From Pseudoalteromonas shioyasakiensis (GTDB lineage Bacteria; Pseudomonadota; Gammaproteobacteria; Enterobacterales; Alteromonadaceae), in the NCBI RefSeq assembly GCF_001550135.1, contig NZ_LRUE01000023.1, positions 59,268 to 123,267 on the forward strand: a stretch of DNA of 64,000 nucleotides. Reading direction: 5' to 3'. Positions within the stretch are counted from its first letter, which is position 1, and each line of letters begins with the position of its first letter. Positions 8,531-18,089 of the stretch are shown in pieces. Position numbers and translations under genes: made by a program. The notes under the pieces were generated by a model. It saw only the letters and a program-made list of their open reading frames with translations, was not told the DNA's origin and searched no databases.

Positions 8531-9697
8531 TTATCTCCCCTCATTAAAACGGTCAGTTGCGAAACGGTCATTGCTTGAATTTACCGTGCTGTTACGCGAC
8601 GTGTTTATTTTATTGCGAAGGTCTTTGATATCACTTGAGCTTGGTAATGCAACACGTGTTGCTGTACCTTGCTTTTCCATGATTTTATCAAGCGGTAAAT
8701 ACATCATGTTATTACCACCTTCAACATCAACTAACACTTTAGAGCTGTTACCTAGCACTTCTTCCATCGCATCGATGTAAAGACGCTTACGAGTTACCTC
8801 TTTAGCAGCTTGGTACTCAGGTAATAGCTTTTCAAAACGCGCTACCTCACCTTGTGCTTCTAATGTAATACGTTCACGGTACGCTTCTGCTTCTTGCGTC
8901 ATACGAGTAACTTGACCACGGGCACGAGGTTCAATTTCACGAGCATAGGCTTCTGCTTCACGGATGAAACGCTCTTCATCTTCTTGTGCAGCAATAGCGT
9001 CATCAAACGCGTCTTTTACTTCACCCGGCGGACGTGAATCTTTAAAGTTCACATCGCTTACAATAATACCTAGATTGTATGGCTCGATGATTTTGTTAAG
9101 TTCATCCCACGTTTGTTGACGCACTAACTCACGGCCTGTCGTTAGTACTTGGTCCATTTTTACGTGGCCAATTACATAACGTAATGCACTATCAAGTGCT
9201 TGTTGTAAGCTGTGGTCGGCATCAGTAACACTGAACTTGTAAAGATGTGGGTCGATAACACGGTACTGTACTTCAAACTCTACATTTACCACGTTTTCGT
9301 CTTCGGTAAGCATAAAACCTTTAGCAGATAACGAGCGTACCGCTTCGATATCAACAGGGATCACGCGTTCAATGAAGGTCATTTTCCAACGTAAGCCAGG
9401 TTCAGCAATGCGATCGTATTGCCCAAATTGTAAAACAATACCGCGCTCAGCTTCTTTTACCGTGTAAATACCACTTAATGCCCATACAATGATGGCAATA
9501 ATAAGGATGAAAGAAATGCCTGCGCCACCAAGTCCACCGCCGTTTTTACCTGGCTTATTACCACCAAATAAACCGCCAAACTTGTTGCCGAACTTACGCA
9601 TTACCTCGTCTAAATCAGGTGGGCCTTGATCTTTTCCGCCTTTATTATTCCACGGATCTTTATCATTGCCATTATTACCCGGTTCATTCCAGGCCAT
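8531..9697 (-). CDS. hflK: HflK, SPFH-family modulator of FtsH
   Basis: Partner of HflC in the complex that regulates FtsH. The cytoplasmic N terminus (residues 1-60) is rich in Gly, Asn and Lys, as in E. coli HflK. One membrane helix follows (about 61-80), then the SPFH domain and a helical region with TRMTQEAEAYRERI. The C-terminal 60 residues are low in complexity and rich in Asn, Ser and Arg. 388 residues is within the family range. A 91-bp gap to hflX contains an inverted repeat (9749-9781), so hflKC expression may be uncoupled from hflX. Confidence 0.97.
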   Translation of the reverse strand: MAWNEPGNNGNDKDPWNNKGGKDQGPPDLDEVMRKFGNKFGGLFGGNKPGKNGGGLGGAGISFILIIAIIVWALSGIYTVKEAERGIVLQFGQYDRIAEPGLRWKMTFIERVIPVDIEAVRSLSAKGFMLTEDENVVNVEFEVQYRVIDPHLYKFSVTDADHSLQQALDSALRYVIGHVKMDQVLTTGRELVRQQTWDELNKIIEPYNLGIIVSDVNFKDSRPPGEVKDAFDDAIAAQEDEERFIREAEAYAREIEPRARGQVTRMTQEAEAYRERITLEAQGEVARFEKLLPEYQAAKEVTRKRLYIDAMEEVLGNSSKVLVDVEGGNNMMYLPLDKIMEKQGTATRVALPSSSDIKDLRNKINTSRNSTVNSSNDRFATDRFNEGR

Positions 9698-9748
9698 AGC
9701 TATACTCCATTGTTATCTAAATGAATTAGGTTAAATCTATCAAATCTA

Positions 9749-9781
9749 CAGCATTTCTCATACTAAAAAAGACAAATGCTG
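9749..9781 (-). promoter_or_regulatory. Inverted repeat between hflX and hflK
   Basis: CAGCATTT (9749-9756) and AAATGCTG (9774-9781) form a perfect 8-bp stem with a 17-nt loop. It begins 8 bp after the hflX stop on the reverse strand. There is no T tract, so it may be an attenuator, RNA-processing or stability element rather than a full terminator. Confidence 0.4.
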
Positions 9782-9788
9782 GTGATTT

Positions 9789-11078
9789 TTAATCAGTCAC
9801 TACGAAAGAGTCTAGGTCTTGTCCCATCTCTTTTTTCAAGCGATTCCATTCTGCCATTGGCAAGCGTACCGATAATAACCAGTTTCCTTGCTCATCAAAA
9901 CACTCTTGATGAACTGCATTTAAGTTGAATAATGCTGCGCGAATACGACCATGTTGTGGTGGTAATTTTAGCTCATCAGCAAACATCTTTTTGGCAAGTA
10001 ACTCATTAATTGCCTCACTTAGCAGTTCACAACCAACGCCTGTGCGCGCCGACAACCAGACTCGTACTGGCTGACCTTCGTCGTTTCTATCTATACGTGG
10101 CGCAACGTCATCTAGCGCATCAATTTTGTTATAAACCAATAATTGCGGCACTTCATCTGCTTCGATTTCTTTTAAAACAGACTGTACTTGCTCAATATTT
10201 TCTTTTCGACGAGGGTCTGCCACATCGATAACATGTAGCTGTAAATCAGCTTCACGGGTTTCTGTTAAGGTTGCTTTAAATGCTGCAACAAGGTCGTGTG
10301 GTAAGTGACGAATAAAACCTACCGTATCAGCTAAAATAATTGGACCTATATCGCCGATATCCAACTTACGTAAGGTTGGATCTAGGGTTGCGAATAACTG
10401 ATCAGCAGCATACACATCTGAGTCTGTAATACGGTTAAATAACGTTGATTTACCCGCATTGGTGTAACCTACCAGTGACACAGTTGGGATTTCATTTCGC
10501 GTACGCGCACGTCGTCCCTGCTCACGTTGAACAGCCACTTTATCTAAACGGGCACGAATGTTTTTAATTCTTGCGCGCAGTAATCGTCTATCGGTTTCGA
10601 GCTGGGTTTCACCTGGGCCACGTAAACCTATCCCGCCTTTTTGTCTTTCAAGGTGGGTCCAACCACGGATCAAGCGAGTAGAAATGTGGCGTAACTGAGC
10701 TAACTCAACCTGAAGCTTACCTTCGTGAGTACGCGCTCGCTGCGCAAAAATATCTAAGATCAAACTCGTACGATCAAGAACGCGGCACTGGCAAACGCTT
10801 TCTAAATTACGTTCCTGTGACGGGCTAAGTTGATGGTTGAAAATGATGACATCTGCATTGTGGATTTTGACAGTTTCAGCGATTTCTTCTGCTTTTCCGG
10901 TCCCGACGAAAAGTTTCGGATGTGGTGCTTGACGACTGCCTTGCACAATCGCCAAACTACTAACACCAGCAGAAGATACCAACAACTCTAATTCGTGAAG
11001 ATCTTCGCGATCCCCCTCTTTAGGTAAGTCGATATGAACTAAAACTGCCTGTTCGCCGGCTTCATAACGGTCAAACAA
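9789..11078 (-). CDS. hflX: Ribosome-associated GTPase HflX
   Basis: GTPase that splits stalled or heat-damaged ribosomes. The N-terminal glycine-rich HflX domain spans about residues 1-190 (RTHEGKLQVELAQLRH, GGIGLRGPGETQLETDRR), the G domain follows with the P-loop GYTNAGKST and switch DTVGFIRHLP, then a small C-terminal domain. 429 residues, as in E. coli. The start is TTG: MFDRYEAGEQAVLV matches the E. coli N terminus, and AGGAG lies 8 nt before the TTG. The ATG just upstream is in another frame. It follows hfq by 17 bp. Confidence 0.95.
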   Translation of the reverse strand: MFDRYEAGEQAVLVHIDLPKEGDREDLHELELLVSSAGVSSLAIVQGSRQAPHPKLFVGTGKAEEIAETVKIHNADVIIFNHQLSPSQERNLESVCQCRVLDRTSLILDIFAQRARTHEGKLQVELAQLRHISTRLIRGWTHLERQKGGIGLRGPGETQLETDRRLLRARIKNIRARLDKVAVQREQGRRARTRNEIPTVSLVGYTNAGKSTLFNRITDSDVYAADQLFATLDPTLRKLDIGDIGPIILADTVGFIRHLPHDLVAAFKATLTETREADLQLHVIDVADPRRKENIEQVQSVLKEIEADEVPQLLVYNKIDALDDVAPRIDRNDEGQPVRVWLSARTGVGCELLSEAINELLAKKMFADELKLPPQHGRIRAALFNLNAVHQECFDEQGNWLLSVRLPMAEWNRLKKEMGQDLDSFVVTD

Positions 11079-11095
11079 GCATTACGCTCCTAAGT

Positions 11096-11359
11096 TTAAA
11101 AATTTCCAGATTCTTGCTCTTCTGAATCATCACTTCCTTGAACGCCTTGGAAGTTAACAGAACGCGCTGGAACAACAGTTGAAATAGCGTGTTTATACAC
11201 CATTTGATTTACGGTGTTTTCAAGTAAAATAACAAATTGGTCAAATGACTGGATTTTACCCTGCAATTTAATGCCATTAACCAAAAAGATTGATACTGGA
11301 ATGCGCTCACGACGTAACGCATTTAAAAATGGGTCTTGTAACGACTGGCCTTTTGCCAT
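11096..11359 (-). CDS. hfq: RNA chaperone Hfq
   Basis: Hexameric Sm-like protein that pairs small RNAs with mRNAs. At 87 residues it has the Sm1 region (RIPVSIFLVNGIKLQGKI) and the Sm2 motif YKHAISTVVP, which builds the proximal uridine-binding face, followed by a short acidic tail (SDDSEEQES) instead of the longer tail of E. coli. It sits between miaA and hflX in the standard order. The 80-bp gap to miaA probably contains an internal promoter, as known in E. coli. Confidence 0.98.
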   Translation of the reverse strand: MAKGQSLQDPFLNALRRERIPVSIFLVNGIKLQGKIQSFDQFVILLENTVNQMVYKHAISTVVPARSVNFQGVQGSDDSEEQESGNF

Positions 11360-11439
11360 GTTATTTTCCTTCGTTCTAGGTGTTATTATAATTAAGTAGC
11401 TGAACTAATTTAACAAAGCTAAAAAACTTCCAGCTACTA

Positions 11440-12357
11440 CTAGCTTAGCGAACTTACTACACGTTGCAAGTTTTCTTCATCACCCGTGGTCAACCAAGTT
11501 ACTTCAGGCCAACCTCTTAACCAAGTGAGTTGTCGCTTGGCTAACTGCCGTGTGGCTGCAATACCACGAAAGACCATTTCATCATAGTCAATTTCGCCAG
11601 CAATGTAATCCCACATTTGTCTATAACCCACACAACGAATCGAAGGCAGGTCTGGGTGTAAATCCTTACGTTTATATAGGGATGAAACTTCATTTTCAAA
11701 CCCCTGATCGAGCATTATTTTAAACCTTTTCTCAATTCGCTGATGTAATTCACTGCGATCATCAGGTGCAATGGCAAATTGATGGAAAGTATAAGGAAGC
11801 TCAGGCTGCTTTTGTTTTTGCAGCTCAGTCATTGTTTTACCTGTTATACGATACACTTCTAATGCACGATTAATTCTTTGCGAATCATTTTCGCTCATTT
11901 TTTTTGCTGCATCAGGATCGATTTTCACAAGTTCTTTATGCAAATGTGGCCAGCCAAACTGCTTTGCTTCCTTTTCGAGTTCAGCACGTACTTCTGGTGA
12001 TGCCTCTGGTAGCGGTGATAAGCCATCAATAAGCGACTTAAAATACATCATTGTACCGCCAACCAATACAGGTACTTTACCTTGCTGATGAAATAGATCA
12101 ATCTTTTCAATTGCATCACGGCGAAAATCTGCCACTGAATAACTATCTGCTGGGTCGATAATATCAATTAAGTGATGTGGCGCACGAGCAAGCTCTTCGG
12201 CATTTGGCTTTGCGGTGCCGATGTCCATATCTTTATAGACTAATGCTGAATCAACACTGATTATTTCTGTGTTTAAATGCTCACACAGCGAAATTGCTAA
12301 ATCTGTTTTCCCTGCAGCGGTTGGTCCCATTAAAAAAATGACGGGTAAGTTATTCAA
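11440..12357 (-). CDS. miaA: tRNA dimethylallyltransferase MiaA
   Basis: Adds a dimethylallyl group to A37 of tRNAs that read codons starting with U. The P-loop GPTAAGKTDLA is at residues 11-21, followed by DSALVYKDMDIGTAKP and the DXXR-type substrate region. 305 residues is normal. The start codon is TTG; the next ATG falls inside the P-loop, so the TTG is needed for a working N terminus. AAGG lies upstream. It begins 15 bp after mutL and continues the super-operon. Confidence 0.95.
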   Translation of the reverse strand: MNNLPVIFLMGPTAAGKTDLAISLCEHLNTEIISVDSALVYKDMDIGTAKPNAEELARAPHHLIDIIDPADSYSVADFRRDAIEKIDLFHQQGKVPVLVGGTMMYFKSLIDGLSPLPEASPEVRAELEKEAKQFGWPHLHKELVKIDPDAAKKMSENDSQRINRALEVYRITGKTMTELQKQKQPELPYTFHQFAIAPDDRSELHQRIEKRFKIMLDQGFENEVSSLYKRKDLHPDLPSIRCVGYRQMWDYIAGEIDYDEMVFRGIAATRQLAKRQLTWLRGWPEVTWLTTGDEENLQRVVSSLS

Positions 12358-12372
12358 GCCTAAATACCTTGC

Positions 12373-14217
12373 TTAGTTTAAAAACTGAGATAGTTCTATT
12401 TTAACTGCTTTTTGACGTAAACGTTGCATAGTTTGTGGATTATTTTCTAACCGAGCCACTTGCTCCAAAAAGGCTTGGCTTGCGTAATAGCGTGCTGGGA
12501 TTTGCTGAGCTAACCAAGCTAACCATTCATCGAGTGAACTTGGTGAGGCTTTACAGCCAGCAATAAGTCGCTCAATAGCATCACTTACATCAAGTAAATA
12601 GACACAAGGCGGAAGCTTTTTCACCATCACAAACTGTTTTTCAATGACTAAATCAAAACCAAGTAAGGTAAACCACGACTGCTGAGCATTTAACGCACTA
12701 ATATCATCAGCACTTGCATTTACTCGCACAGGTAACAACAAGGCTTTGCCATCAAGGCTACCTGCTTGCTCTACGTGCGCTTGCCAGTCGAGTGCTAATG
12801 CATGCTTAAAGTGCGCAGCAAAGAGTTGGTTGTCTTCACTAAATACGCACTCGCCTTCTCGTACATGAATAAGCTTGGCAAGTTTTGCTTGCTCTACAAC
12901 CGGTGCTGTAACACTTGGTTCAGGGCGTACTTGGTCAAAATGCGCAGCATGTTGCTCGCTGATCCCTTGATAAAATGCATTGACATCTTGGTGCGATGTT
13001 TTACTGCGACCTTGGCTGTCACTACTAAAACTACCGCCAGAGCGCCCTGCTCCTGTTGCCCCAGAATAACTCGCTGAACGTGTCGGCTGTAATTCAGATT
13101 TAGGGTAATCATACTGCTCTGTTGGCGCTGATTGAGTAAAACTTGGCTGTGTGCTGCTTGAGTGCGCCTCATCAAACGGAGCATGCTGAAAAGCAGTGTC
13201 ATTATGCTCTGTAAAACCAGCTTCGTGCTGAAGCGGCACCACCACTTGTTTTATTGCCTGCAGGATAAAGTCATGCACTAAACGGCCTTGATGAAAACGC
13301 ACTTCATGTTTTGCTGGGTGCACGTTTACATCGACCTGACGTGGGTCAATATCAATATAAATGACAAAACCGGGTAGCTCTTCTGAACCTGCAACTTCTT
13401 CAAAGGCTTGACGGATTGCATGCAAAATAAGTTTATCGCGCATCATGCGATTATTCACATAGGTATATTGCGTGCTATTCGTTGAGCCCACGGGTAATAC
13501 CCAACCTCGCAGCATCAAACCGGCCTCACCTGATTGAATATGCAGCCCCTGCTCACTAAACGCTTTACCAGCAACTTGAGCGACACGCGCTATTGCTTGC
13601 TCAGGGTTTGGTTTAGCACGGTATTGACGCACAACTTTGCCATTATGAGTCAGGGTGATAGAGACATCAAAACGACTCAGCGCAATACGCTTTATGAGCT
13701 CATCAATATGTGAAAACTCGGTTTTCTCGGTGCGAAGGAATTTACGGCGCGCAGGGGTGTTAAAGAATAAGTCTTTCACCTCAATGGTGGTGCCATCAGG
13801 GTGTGCGGTTGGCTTAATCTGCACCGCCATATCGCGACCTTCAGCAAACGCTTGCCATGCAGCCTCTTGCTGCTTTGGCTTTGAGCTTAAGGTTAACCGC
13901 GACACTGAACTAATTGATGCTAACGCTTCACCACGAAAGCCAAGTGAACAGATGTTCTCTAGGTCATCGAGTGACTTAAGCTTACTCGTAGCATGGCGCG
14001 ACAAGGCTAATGTTAGCTCATCTTTATTAATGCCAGAGCCATTATCGCGAATGCGAATAAGCTTATGACCGCCACGCTCAATATCTATTTGAATGCGCGT
14101 TGCGCCAGCATCTAAACTGTTTTCTACCAGCTCTTTAACAACGGATGCTGGGCGTTCAACCACTTCACCCGCAGCAATTTGGTTAGCCAATCGCGCGGGT
14201 AGTATTTCTATACTCAT
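12373..14217 (-). CDS. mutL: DNA mismatch repair protein MutL
   Basis: ATP-driven coordinator that links MutS to strand incision. The GHKL ATPase domain fills the first ~330 residues with its motifs ENSLDAGAT, DNGSGI and GFRGEALASI. A Ser, Gly and Thr-rich linker of about 100 residues follows (SGATGAGRSGGSFSS), then the C-terminal dimerisation domain. The endonuclease motif found in MutH-less bacteria (DQHA-type) is absent, which fits a MutH-dependent organism. 614 residues is similar to E. coli. It starts 23 bp after amiB. Confidence 0.97.
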   Translation of the reverse strand: MSIEILPARLANQIAAGEVVERPASVVKELVENSLDAGATRIQIDIERGGHKLIRIRDNGSGINKDELTLALSRHATSKLKSLDDLENICSLGFRGEALASISSVSRLTLSSKPKQQEAAWQAFAEGRDMAVQIKPTAHPDGTTIEVKDLFFNTPARRKFLRTEKTEFSHIDELIKRIALSRFDVSITLTHNGKVVRQYRAKPNPEQAIARVAQVAGKAFSEQGLHIQSGEAGLMLRGWVLPVGSTNSTQYTYVNNRMMRDKLILHAIRQAFEEVAGSEELPGFVIYIDIDPRQVDVNVHPAKHEVRFHQGRLVHDFILQAIKQVVVPLQHEAGFTEHNDTAFQHAPFDEAHSSSTQPSFTQSAPTEQYDYPKSELQPTRSASYSGATGAGRSGGSFSSDSQGRSKTSHQDVNAFYQGISEQHAAHFDQVRPEPSVTAPVVEQAKLAKLIHVREGECVFSEDNQLFAAHFKHALALDWQAHVEQAGSLDGKALLLPVRVNASADDISALNAQQSWFTLLGFDLVIEKQFVMVKKLPPCVYLLDVSDAIERLIAGCKASPSSLDEWLAWLAQQIPARYYASQAFLEQVARLENNPQTMQRLRQKAVKIELSQFLN

Positions 14218-14240
14218 AGTGTTCCTAACACGAAAATTGA

Positions 14241-15584
14241 CTAGCTTTGAGGAATATCAAGCTCTTGACCAATAAATAAGGTATTTGATTTTAAGTTGTT
14301 GGCCGTTTTTAGCTTACTCACAGAGGTGTTATATCTGCTTGCTAAAATACTTAACGACTCACCAGGGCGAACTTTGTGTTTAGTCGGAAACTGCGACTTT
14401 AACTTAGCGAAAAGCGAGTCATCTGGCGGGTTTTGCATATAGTAATTTTTAATCGAGGTGAAAATTGCTTTAGCTAAGCGCTCCTGATGCTGCGCCGTTT
14501 TTAGCATTCGCTCTTCGCGTGGATTCGAGATAAACCCTGTTTCAACCAAAATAGAGGGAATATCAGGTGACTTTAATACTGCAAGGCTCGCCGCTTGTGG
14601 GCGTTTCTTATGCATTTTAGCCACTTTTCGTAATTCGCTGACCACTTCTTCCGCGACACTAAAGCCTGTTTTCATAGAGTGATCCATCGACATATCTAGC
14701 AGTGCTTGCGCTAAATATTTTTCGCTTGCGGTATCTTTTAATACCCCAGCTGCACCACCTAAAAGCTCCGAGTGTTTTTCTTTATCCTCAATCCATTTAC
14801 CGATTTCTGAATTTGCACGGCGCAGTGATAACACCCACACAGAAGCACCGTTTGGCTGCGGGCTGGTAAATGCATCCGCATGGATCGACACAAAGAAGTC
14901 AGCTTTTTTCTTACGGGCAATGCTAGTACGGGTGTTTAAATTTACAAAGTAGTCACTGCGGCGCACCATGCGCGAAATCATGCCTTTTTCAGCATCAATC
15001 ATTCGCTCTAAGCGCTTCGCTATTTGAAGCGTAATGTCTTTTTCATAAGTGCCTGACGGACCAATTGAACCTGGGTCTTCACCACCATGACCTGCGTCAA
15101 TGGCAATAACAATATCGCGCTCTTGATTGAGTTCGCGTTTTTTCACACTGGTATTGGTTACAGCAACAGGCTCTGCCTTCGGTGTTTTATCAACAAGGTC
15201 AACCACTAAACGATGCTTGTATGGATCGGTAGGCAGTAAAGCAAATACCACTGGTTTGCTGGCACGGGCTAGCTCAAAAACAAAGCGCACACTTTTGCTG
15301 TCTTTAGGTTTTGAGTAACGCAGTTTTGAAACAATCTGATGCTTTTTAGGAATAGCAGGCAAGCTATCTAGTTTGTCGGTGTCTTTTAAATCAATGACTA
15401 AACGAGCTGGATTTTTCAGCATGAAATAGCTGAAATCAGGTTTATCGTTTAAATCAAAGACCACACGAGTGCTGTCAGGTGAAGGCCACACACGTACGCT
15501 ATTAATAGTATTTTGTGCAAGCGCAATTTGGCTCACAACCAATAACATCAAAGTAGTTAATAGTTTAAACGTACAACGACCCAT
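14241..15584 (-). CDS. amiB: N-acetylmuramoyl-L-alanine amidase AmiB (AMIN, Amidase_3, LysM)
   Basis: Periplasmic zinc amidase that cuts the peptide from glycan strands during cell separation, activated by EnvC/NlpD-type proteins. A signal peptide (about 1-23, ending ALA) precedes an AMIN domain to about residue 130. The Amidase_3 domain follows with zinc-binding AIDAGHGGEDPG, SIHADAF and the catalytic VETGFISNP. A C-terminal LysM (from KVRPGESLSILA) binds peptidoglycan. The AMIN plus LysM set and the tsaE-amiB-mutL order identify AmiB. Confidence 0.94.
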   Translation of the reverse strand: MGRCTFKLLTTLMLLVVSQIALAQNTINSVRVWPSPDSTRVVFDLNDKPDFSYFMLKNPARLVIDLKDTDKLDSLPAIPKKHQIVSKLRYSKPKDSKSVRFVFELARASKPVVFALLPTDPYKHRLVVDLVDKTPKAEPVAVTNTSVKKRELNQERDIVIAIDAGHGGEDPGSIGPSGTYEKDITLQIAKRLERMIDAEKGMISRMVRRSDYFVNLNTRTSIARKKKADFFVSIHADAFTSPQPNGASVWVLSLRRANSEIGKWIEDKEKHSELLGGAAGVLKDTASEKYLAQALLDMSMDHSMKTGFSVAEEVVSELRKVAKMHKKRPQAASLAVLKSPDIPSILVETGFISNPREERMLKTAQHQERLAKAIFTSIKNYYMQNPPDDSLFAKLKSQFPTKHKVRPGESLSILASRYNTSVSKLKTANNLKSNTLFIGQELDIPQS

Positions 15585-15614
15585 TTTTACTAATACACCT
15601 TTATTTTTATATGT

Positions 15615-16088
15615 TTATTCTTGCGCGCTCTTAAGTTGCTGAACAATTGACTGACCACGTTCGGTTAAGCTGTTAATTGCAATGGCACGCGCCTCGCCTT
15701 CATAGCGTAGGGTGATATCAAGATCCGGTGTTGGAATAAATTCGCCGCCTTTTTCAGGCCATTCCACAACACAAATAGCCTGTGGTGAAAAATAGTCACG
15801 AATTCCCATATATTCAAGTTCTTCAGGGTCACCTAAGCGATATAAATCAAAGTGATAGACATCAGCTTTAGCTAATTGGTAAGGCTCAACCAGTGTATAA
15901 GTTGGACTCTTAACCTTACCTTGATGACCGAAACCTTGCACGATACCACGGGTTAATGTCGTTTTACCGGCACCTAAATCACCATGTAAATAGATGACTG
16001 CCCCTTGCTCCATCAAGGTTGCAAGTTGCTTACCCATATTAACCGTTGCTGCTTCATCAGCGAGTGGAAAACCAACACTGTCGGTCAT
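15615..16088 (-). CDS. tsaE: tRNA t6A synthesis ATPase TsaE
   Basis: P-loop ATPase that works with TsaB, TsaC and TsaD to make threonylcarbamoyl-adenosine at position 37 of ANN-decoding tRNAs. It has HGDLGAGKTTLTRG as Walker A and the KSPTYTLVEPY region. I chose the ATG at 16088 (157 residues, MTDSVGFPL) over an upstream ATG 9 codons earlier because GAGG lies 7 nt before it and the length then matches the family. It heads the amiB-mutL-miaA-hfq series; nnr, its usual upstream neighbour in E. coli, is 10 kb away here. Confidence 0.95.
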   Translation of the reverse strand: MTDSVGFPLADEAATVNMGKQLATLMEQGAVIYLHGDLGAGKTTLTRGIVQGFGHQGKVKSPTYTLVEPYQLAKADVYHFDLYRLGDPEELEYMGIRDYFSPQAICVVEWPEKGGEFIPTPDLDITLRYEGEARAIAINSLTERGQSIVQQLKSAQE

Positions 16089-16182
16089 TATTACCTCATG
16101 AAAAACTAAAAACACATTACTTTGTTAATCATACCAGAATAATTTTGTAAGGCGAGAGCCGCTCTTATGCCTAGTTTGACAA

Positions 16183-16211
16183 AAAAAAGCCGGCAAAGTT
16201 GCCGGCTTTTT
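16183..16211 (-). terminator. Rho-independent terminator of aroQ-accB-accC
   Basis: Reverse-strand stem AAAAGCCGGCA/TGCCGGCTTTT with a 4-nt loop, flanked by A and T runs, about 20 bp after the accC stop. Confidence 0.92.
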
Positions 16212-16230
16212 AGCTTAAACAGAATTTTGT

Positions 16231-17571
16231 TTACAGACCTAGTTTCTTCTCAAGGTAGTGGATGTTTGTACCACCGTTTTGGAAGTTCTCATCTGCCAAG
16301 ATTTTCTTGTGCAGTGGTGTGTTGGTCTTGATGCCATCAATTACTAATTCGTTTAACGCATTGCGTGAACGAGCAATAGCTACATCACGGTTTTCACCGT
16401 AACAGATCAGCTTACCAATCATTGAATCGTAATGAGGTGGTACTGTGTAATCTGCGTAGATGTGGCTGTCCCAACGAATACCTAAACCGCCAGCAGGGTG
16501 GAATCGCGTGATTTTACCTGGTGATGGAATAAAGGTGTCAGGGTCTTCCGCATTAATACGGCACTCAATTGCATGACCACGAATAACCACATCTTCTTGT
16601 GTGAATGATAGTGGCTGACCAGCTGCAATTTTTAGCTGCTCTTTGATTAAGTCAACGCCAGTAACCATTTCTGTTACTGGGTGCTCAACCTGAATACGGG
16701 TATTCATTTCAATGAAATAGAACTCGCCGTTTTCGTATAAGAATTCGAACGTACCTGCACCGCGATAACCAATTTCGATACATGCACGAGTACAACGGTC
16801 ACCGATAAACTTACGCATTTCAGCTGTGATACCTGGCGCTGGCGCTTCTTCAACAACTTTTTGGTGACGACGTTGCATTGAACAATCACGCTCACCTAAG
16901 TGAACTGCGTTGCCTTGACCGTCTGCAAGTACTTGAACTTCGATGTGACGTGGGTTTTCAAGGAATTTTTCCATGTAAACCATACCATTACCGAAGAACT
17001 GCTTAGCTTCTTGCTGAGTAAGAGCGATTGAATCAACCAGCTCTTTTTCGCTGCGAACAACACGCATACCACGACCACCGCCGCCGCCTGCTGCTTTAAT
17101 GATTACAGGGTAACCAATACGCTTAGCGATTTGAATGTTGCGCTCGCTGTCTGCCGTTAATGGGCCATCAGAACCTGGTACACAAGGTACACCGGCTTTA
17201 CGCATCGCTTCGATTGCAGAAACTTTGTCACCCATTAAACGAATTGTGTCGCCTTTAGGACCGATAAATACAAAGCCGCTTTGCTCAACTTGATCAGCAA
17301 AGTCTGCATTTTCAGAAAGGAAACCATAACCTGGGTGGATAGCAACTGCGTCTGTTACTTCTGCCGCTGCAATAATGCGCGGAATATCTAAGTAACTTTC
17401 AGTGGCTGCTGGTTTACCAATACAAATTGTTTCGTCTGCCAGTAACACGTGCTTAAGATCACGGTCTGCCGTTGAATGCACAGCAACAGTTTTGATCCCA
17501 AGCTCTTTGCAGGCGCGCAGTACGCGAAGTGCAATTTCACCTCGGTTTGCAATGACTACTTTATCTAACAT
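16231..17571 (-). CDS. accC: Biotin carboxylase AccC (acetyl-CoA carboxylase)
   Basis: Carboxylates the biotin on AccB with bicarbonate and ATP, the first half of malonyl-CoA formation. The sequence shows the N-terminal MLDKVVIANRGEIALR, the ATP-grasp glycine loop AAGGGGGRGMR, HIEVQVLAD, and the catalytic EMNTRIQVEHPVTE. 446 residues, the usual size. It follows accB by 23 bp and ends in a strong terminator. The other subunit genes, accA and accD, are not in this window, as is normal for gammaproteobacteria. Confidence 0.98.
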   Translation of the reverse strand: MLDKVVIANRGEIALRVLRACKELGIKTVAVHSTADRDLKHVLLADETICIGKPAATESYLDIPRIIAAAEVTDAVAIHPGYGFLSENADFADQVEQSGFVFIGPKGDTIRLMGDKVSAIEAMRKAGVPCVPGSDGPLTADSERNIQIAKRIGYPVIIKAAGGGGGRGMRVVRSEKELVDSIALTQQEAKQFFGNGMVYMEKFLENPRHIEVQVLADGQGNAVHLGERDCSMQRRHQKVVEEAPAPGITAEMRKFIGDRCTRACIEIGYRGAGTFEFLYENGEFYFIEMNTRIQVEHPVTEMVTGVDLIKEQLKIAAGQPLSFTQEDVVIRGHAIECRINAEDPDTFIPSPGKITRFHPAGGLGIRWDSHIYADYTVPPHYDSMIGKLICYGENRDVAIARSRNALNELVIDGIKTNTPLHKKILADENFQNGGTNIHYLEKKLGL

Positions 17572-17594
17572 AGAGTTGGCCTTTTGTTGCGCTA

Positions 17595-18059
17595 TTATTC
17601 AATGATGAATAAAGGTTGATCGAATTCTACTGGCTCGCCATTTTCAACTAAGATAGCTTTTACTGTGCCTGCTTTATCAGATTCGATTTGGTTCATCATC
17701 TTCATTGCTTCAACGATACATAACGTATCGCCAACATTTACTTTAGAACCTACTTCTACGTATGGTGCTGCTTCTGGAGAAGCCGCTGAGTAGAATGAGC
17801 CAACCATAGGAGATTTAACTTGATGGCCAGTCGGTGCAGCTGGAGCAGCCGCTTCTGCTGCTGGAGCCTCTGCTACTGGAGCTGGTGCCGCTGCTGGCGC
17901 AGGTGCTGCAAACTGTTGTGGTGCATACTGCATTGCAGGTGCTGCAGACATATTGTTACGATTGATGCGTACTGACTCTTCACCTTCAGTGATTTCTAAT
18001 TCAGCAATACCAGATTCTTCTACTAATTCGATAAGTTTTTTGATCTTGCGAATATCCAT
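17595..18059 (-). CDS. accB: Biotin carboxyl carrier protein AccB
   Basis: Carries the biotin of acetyl-CoA carboxylase. A short N-terminal region (1-30) is followed by an Ala/Pro-rich linker (about residues 45-78, repeated APAAAPAP), then the biotinyl domain with the modified lysine in EAMKMMNQIE. 154 residues, as expected. It lies between aroQ and accC and is probably co-transcribed with both. Confidence 0.98.
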   Translation of the reverse strand: MDIRKIKKLIELVEESGIAELEITEGEESVRINRNNMSAAPAMQYAPQQFAAPAPAAAPAPVAEAPAAEAAAPAAPTGHQVKSPMVGSFYSAASPEAAPYVEVGSKVNVGDTLCIVEAMKMMNQIESDKAGTVKAILVENGEPVEFDQPLFIIE

Positions 18060-18089
18060 TGAACGACCCGCCTGTTAGTTATTTAAAAA

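Noticed and set aside
12373..14217. MutL with endonuclease activity
   Set aside because: The DQHA-type metal motif in the C-terminal domain is missing, as is usual where MutH exists.
16089..16115. Longer tsaE starting 9 codons upstream
   Set aside because: The inner ATG has a good GAGG site and gives the normal family length.
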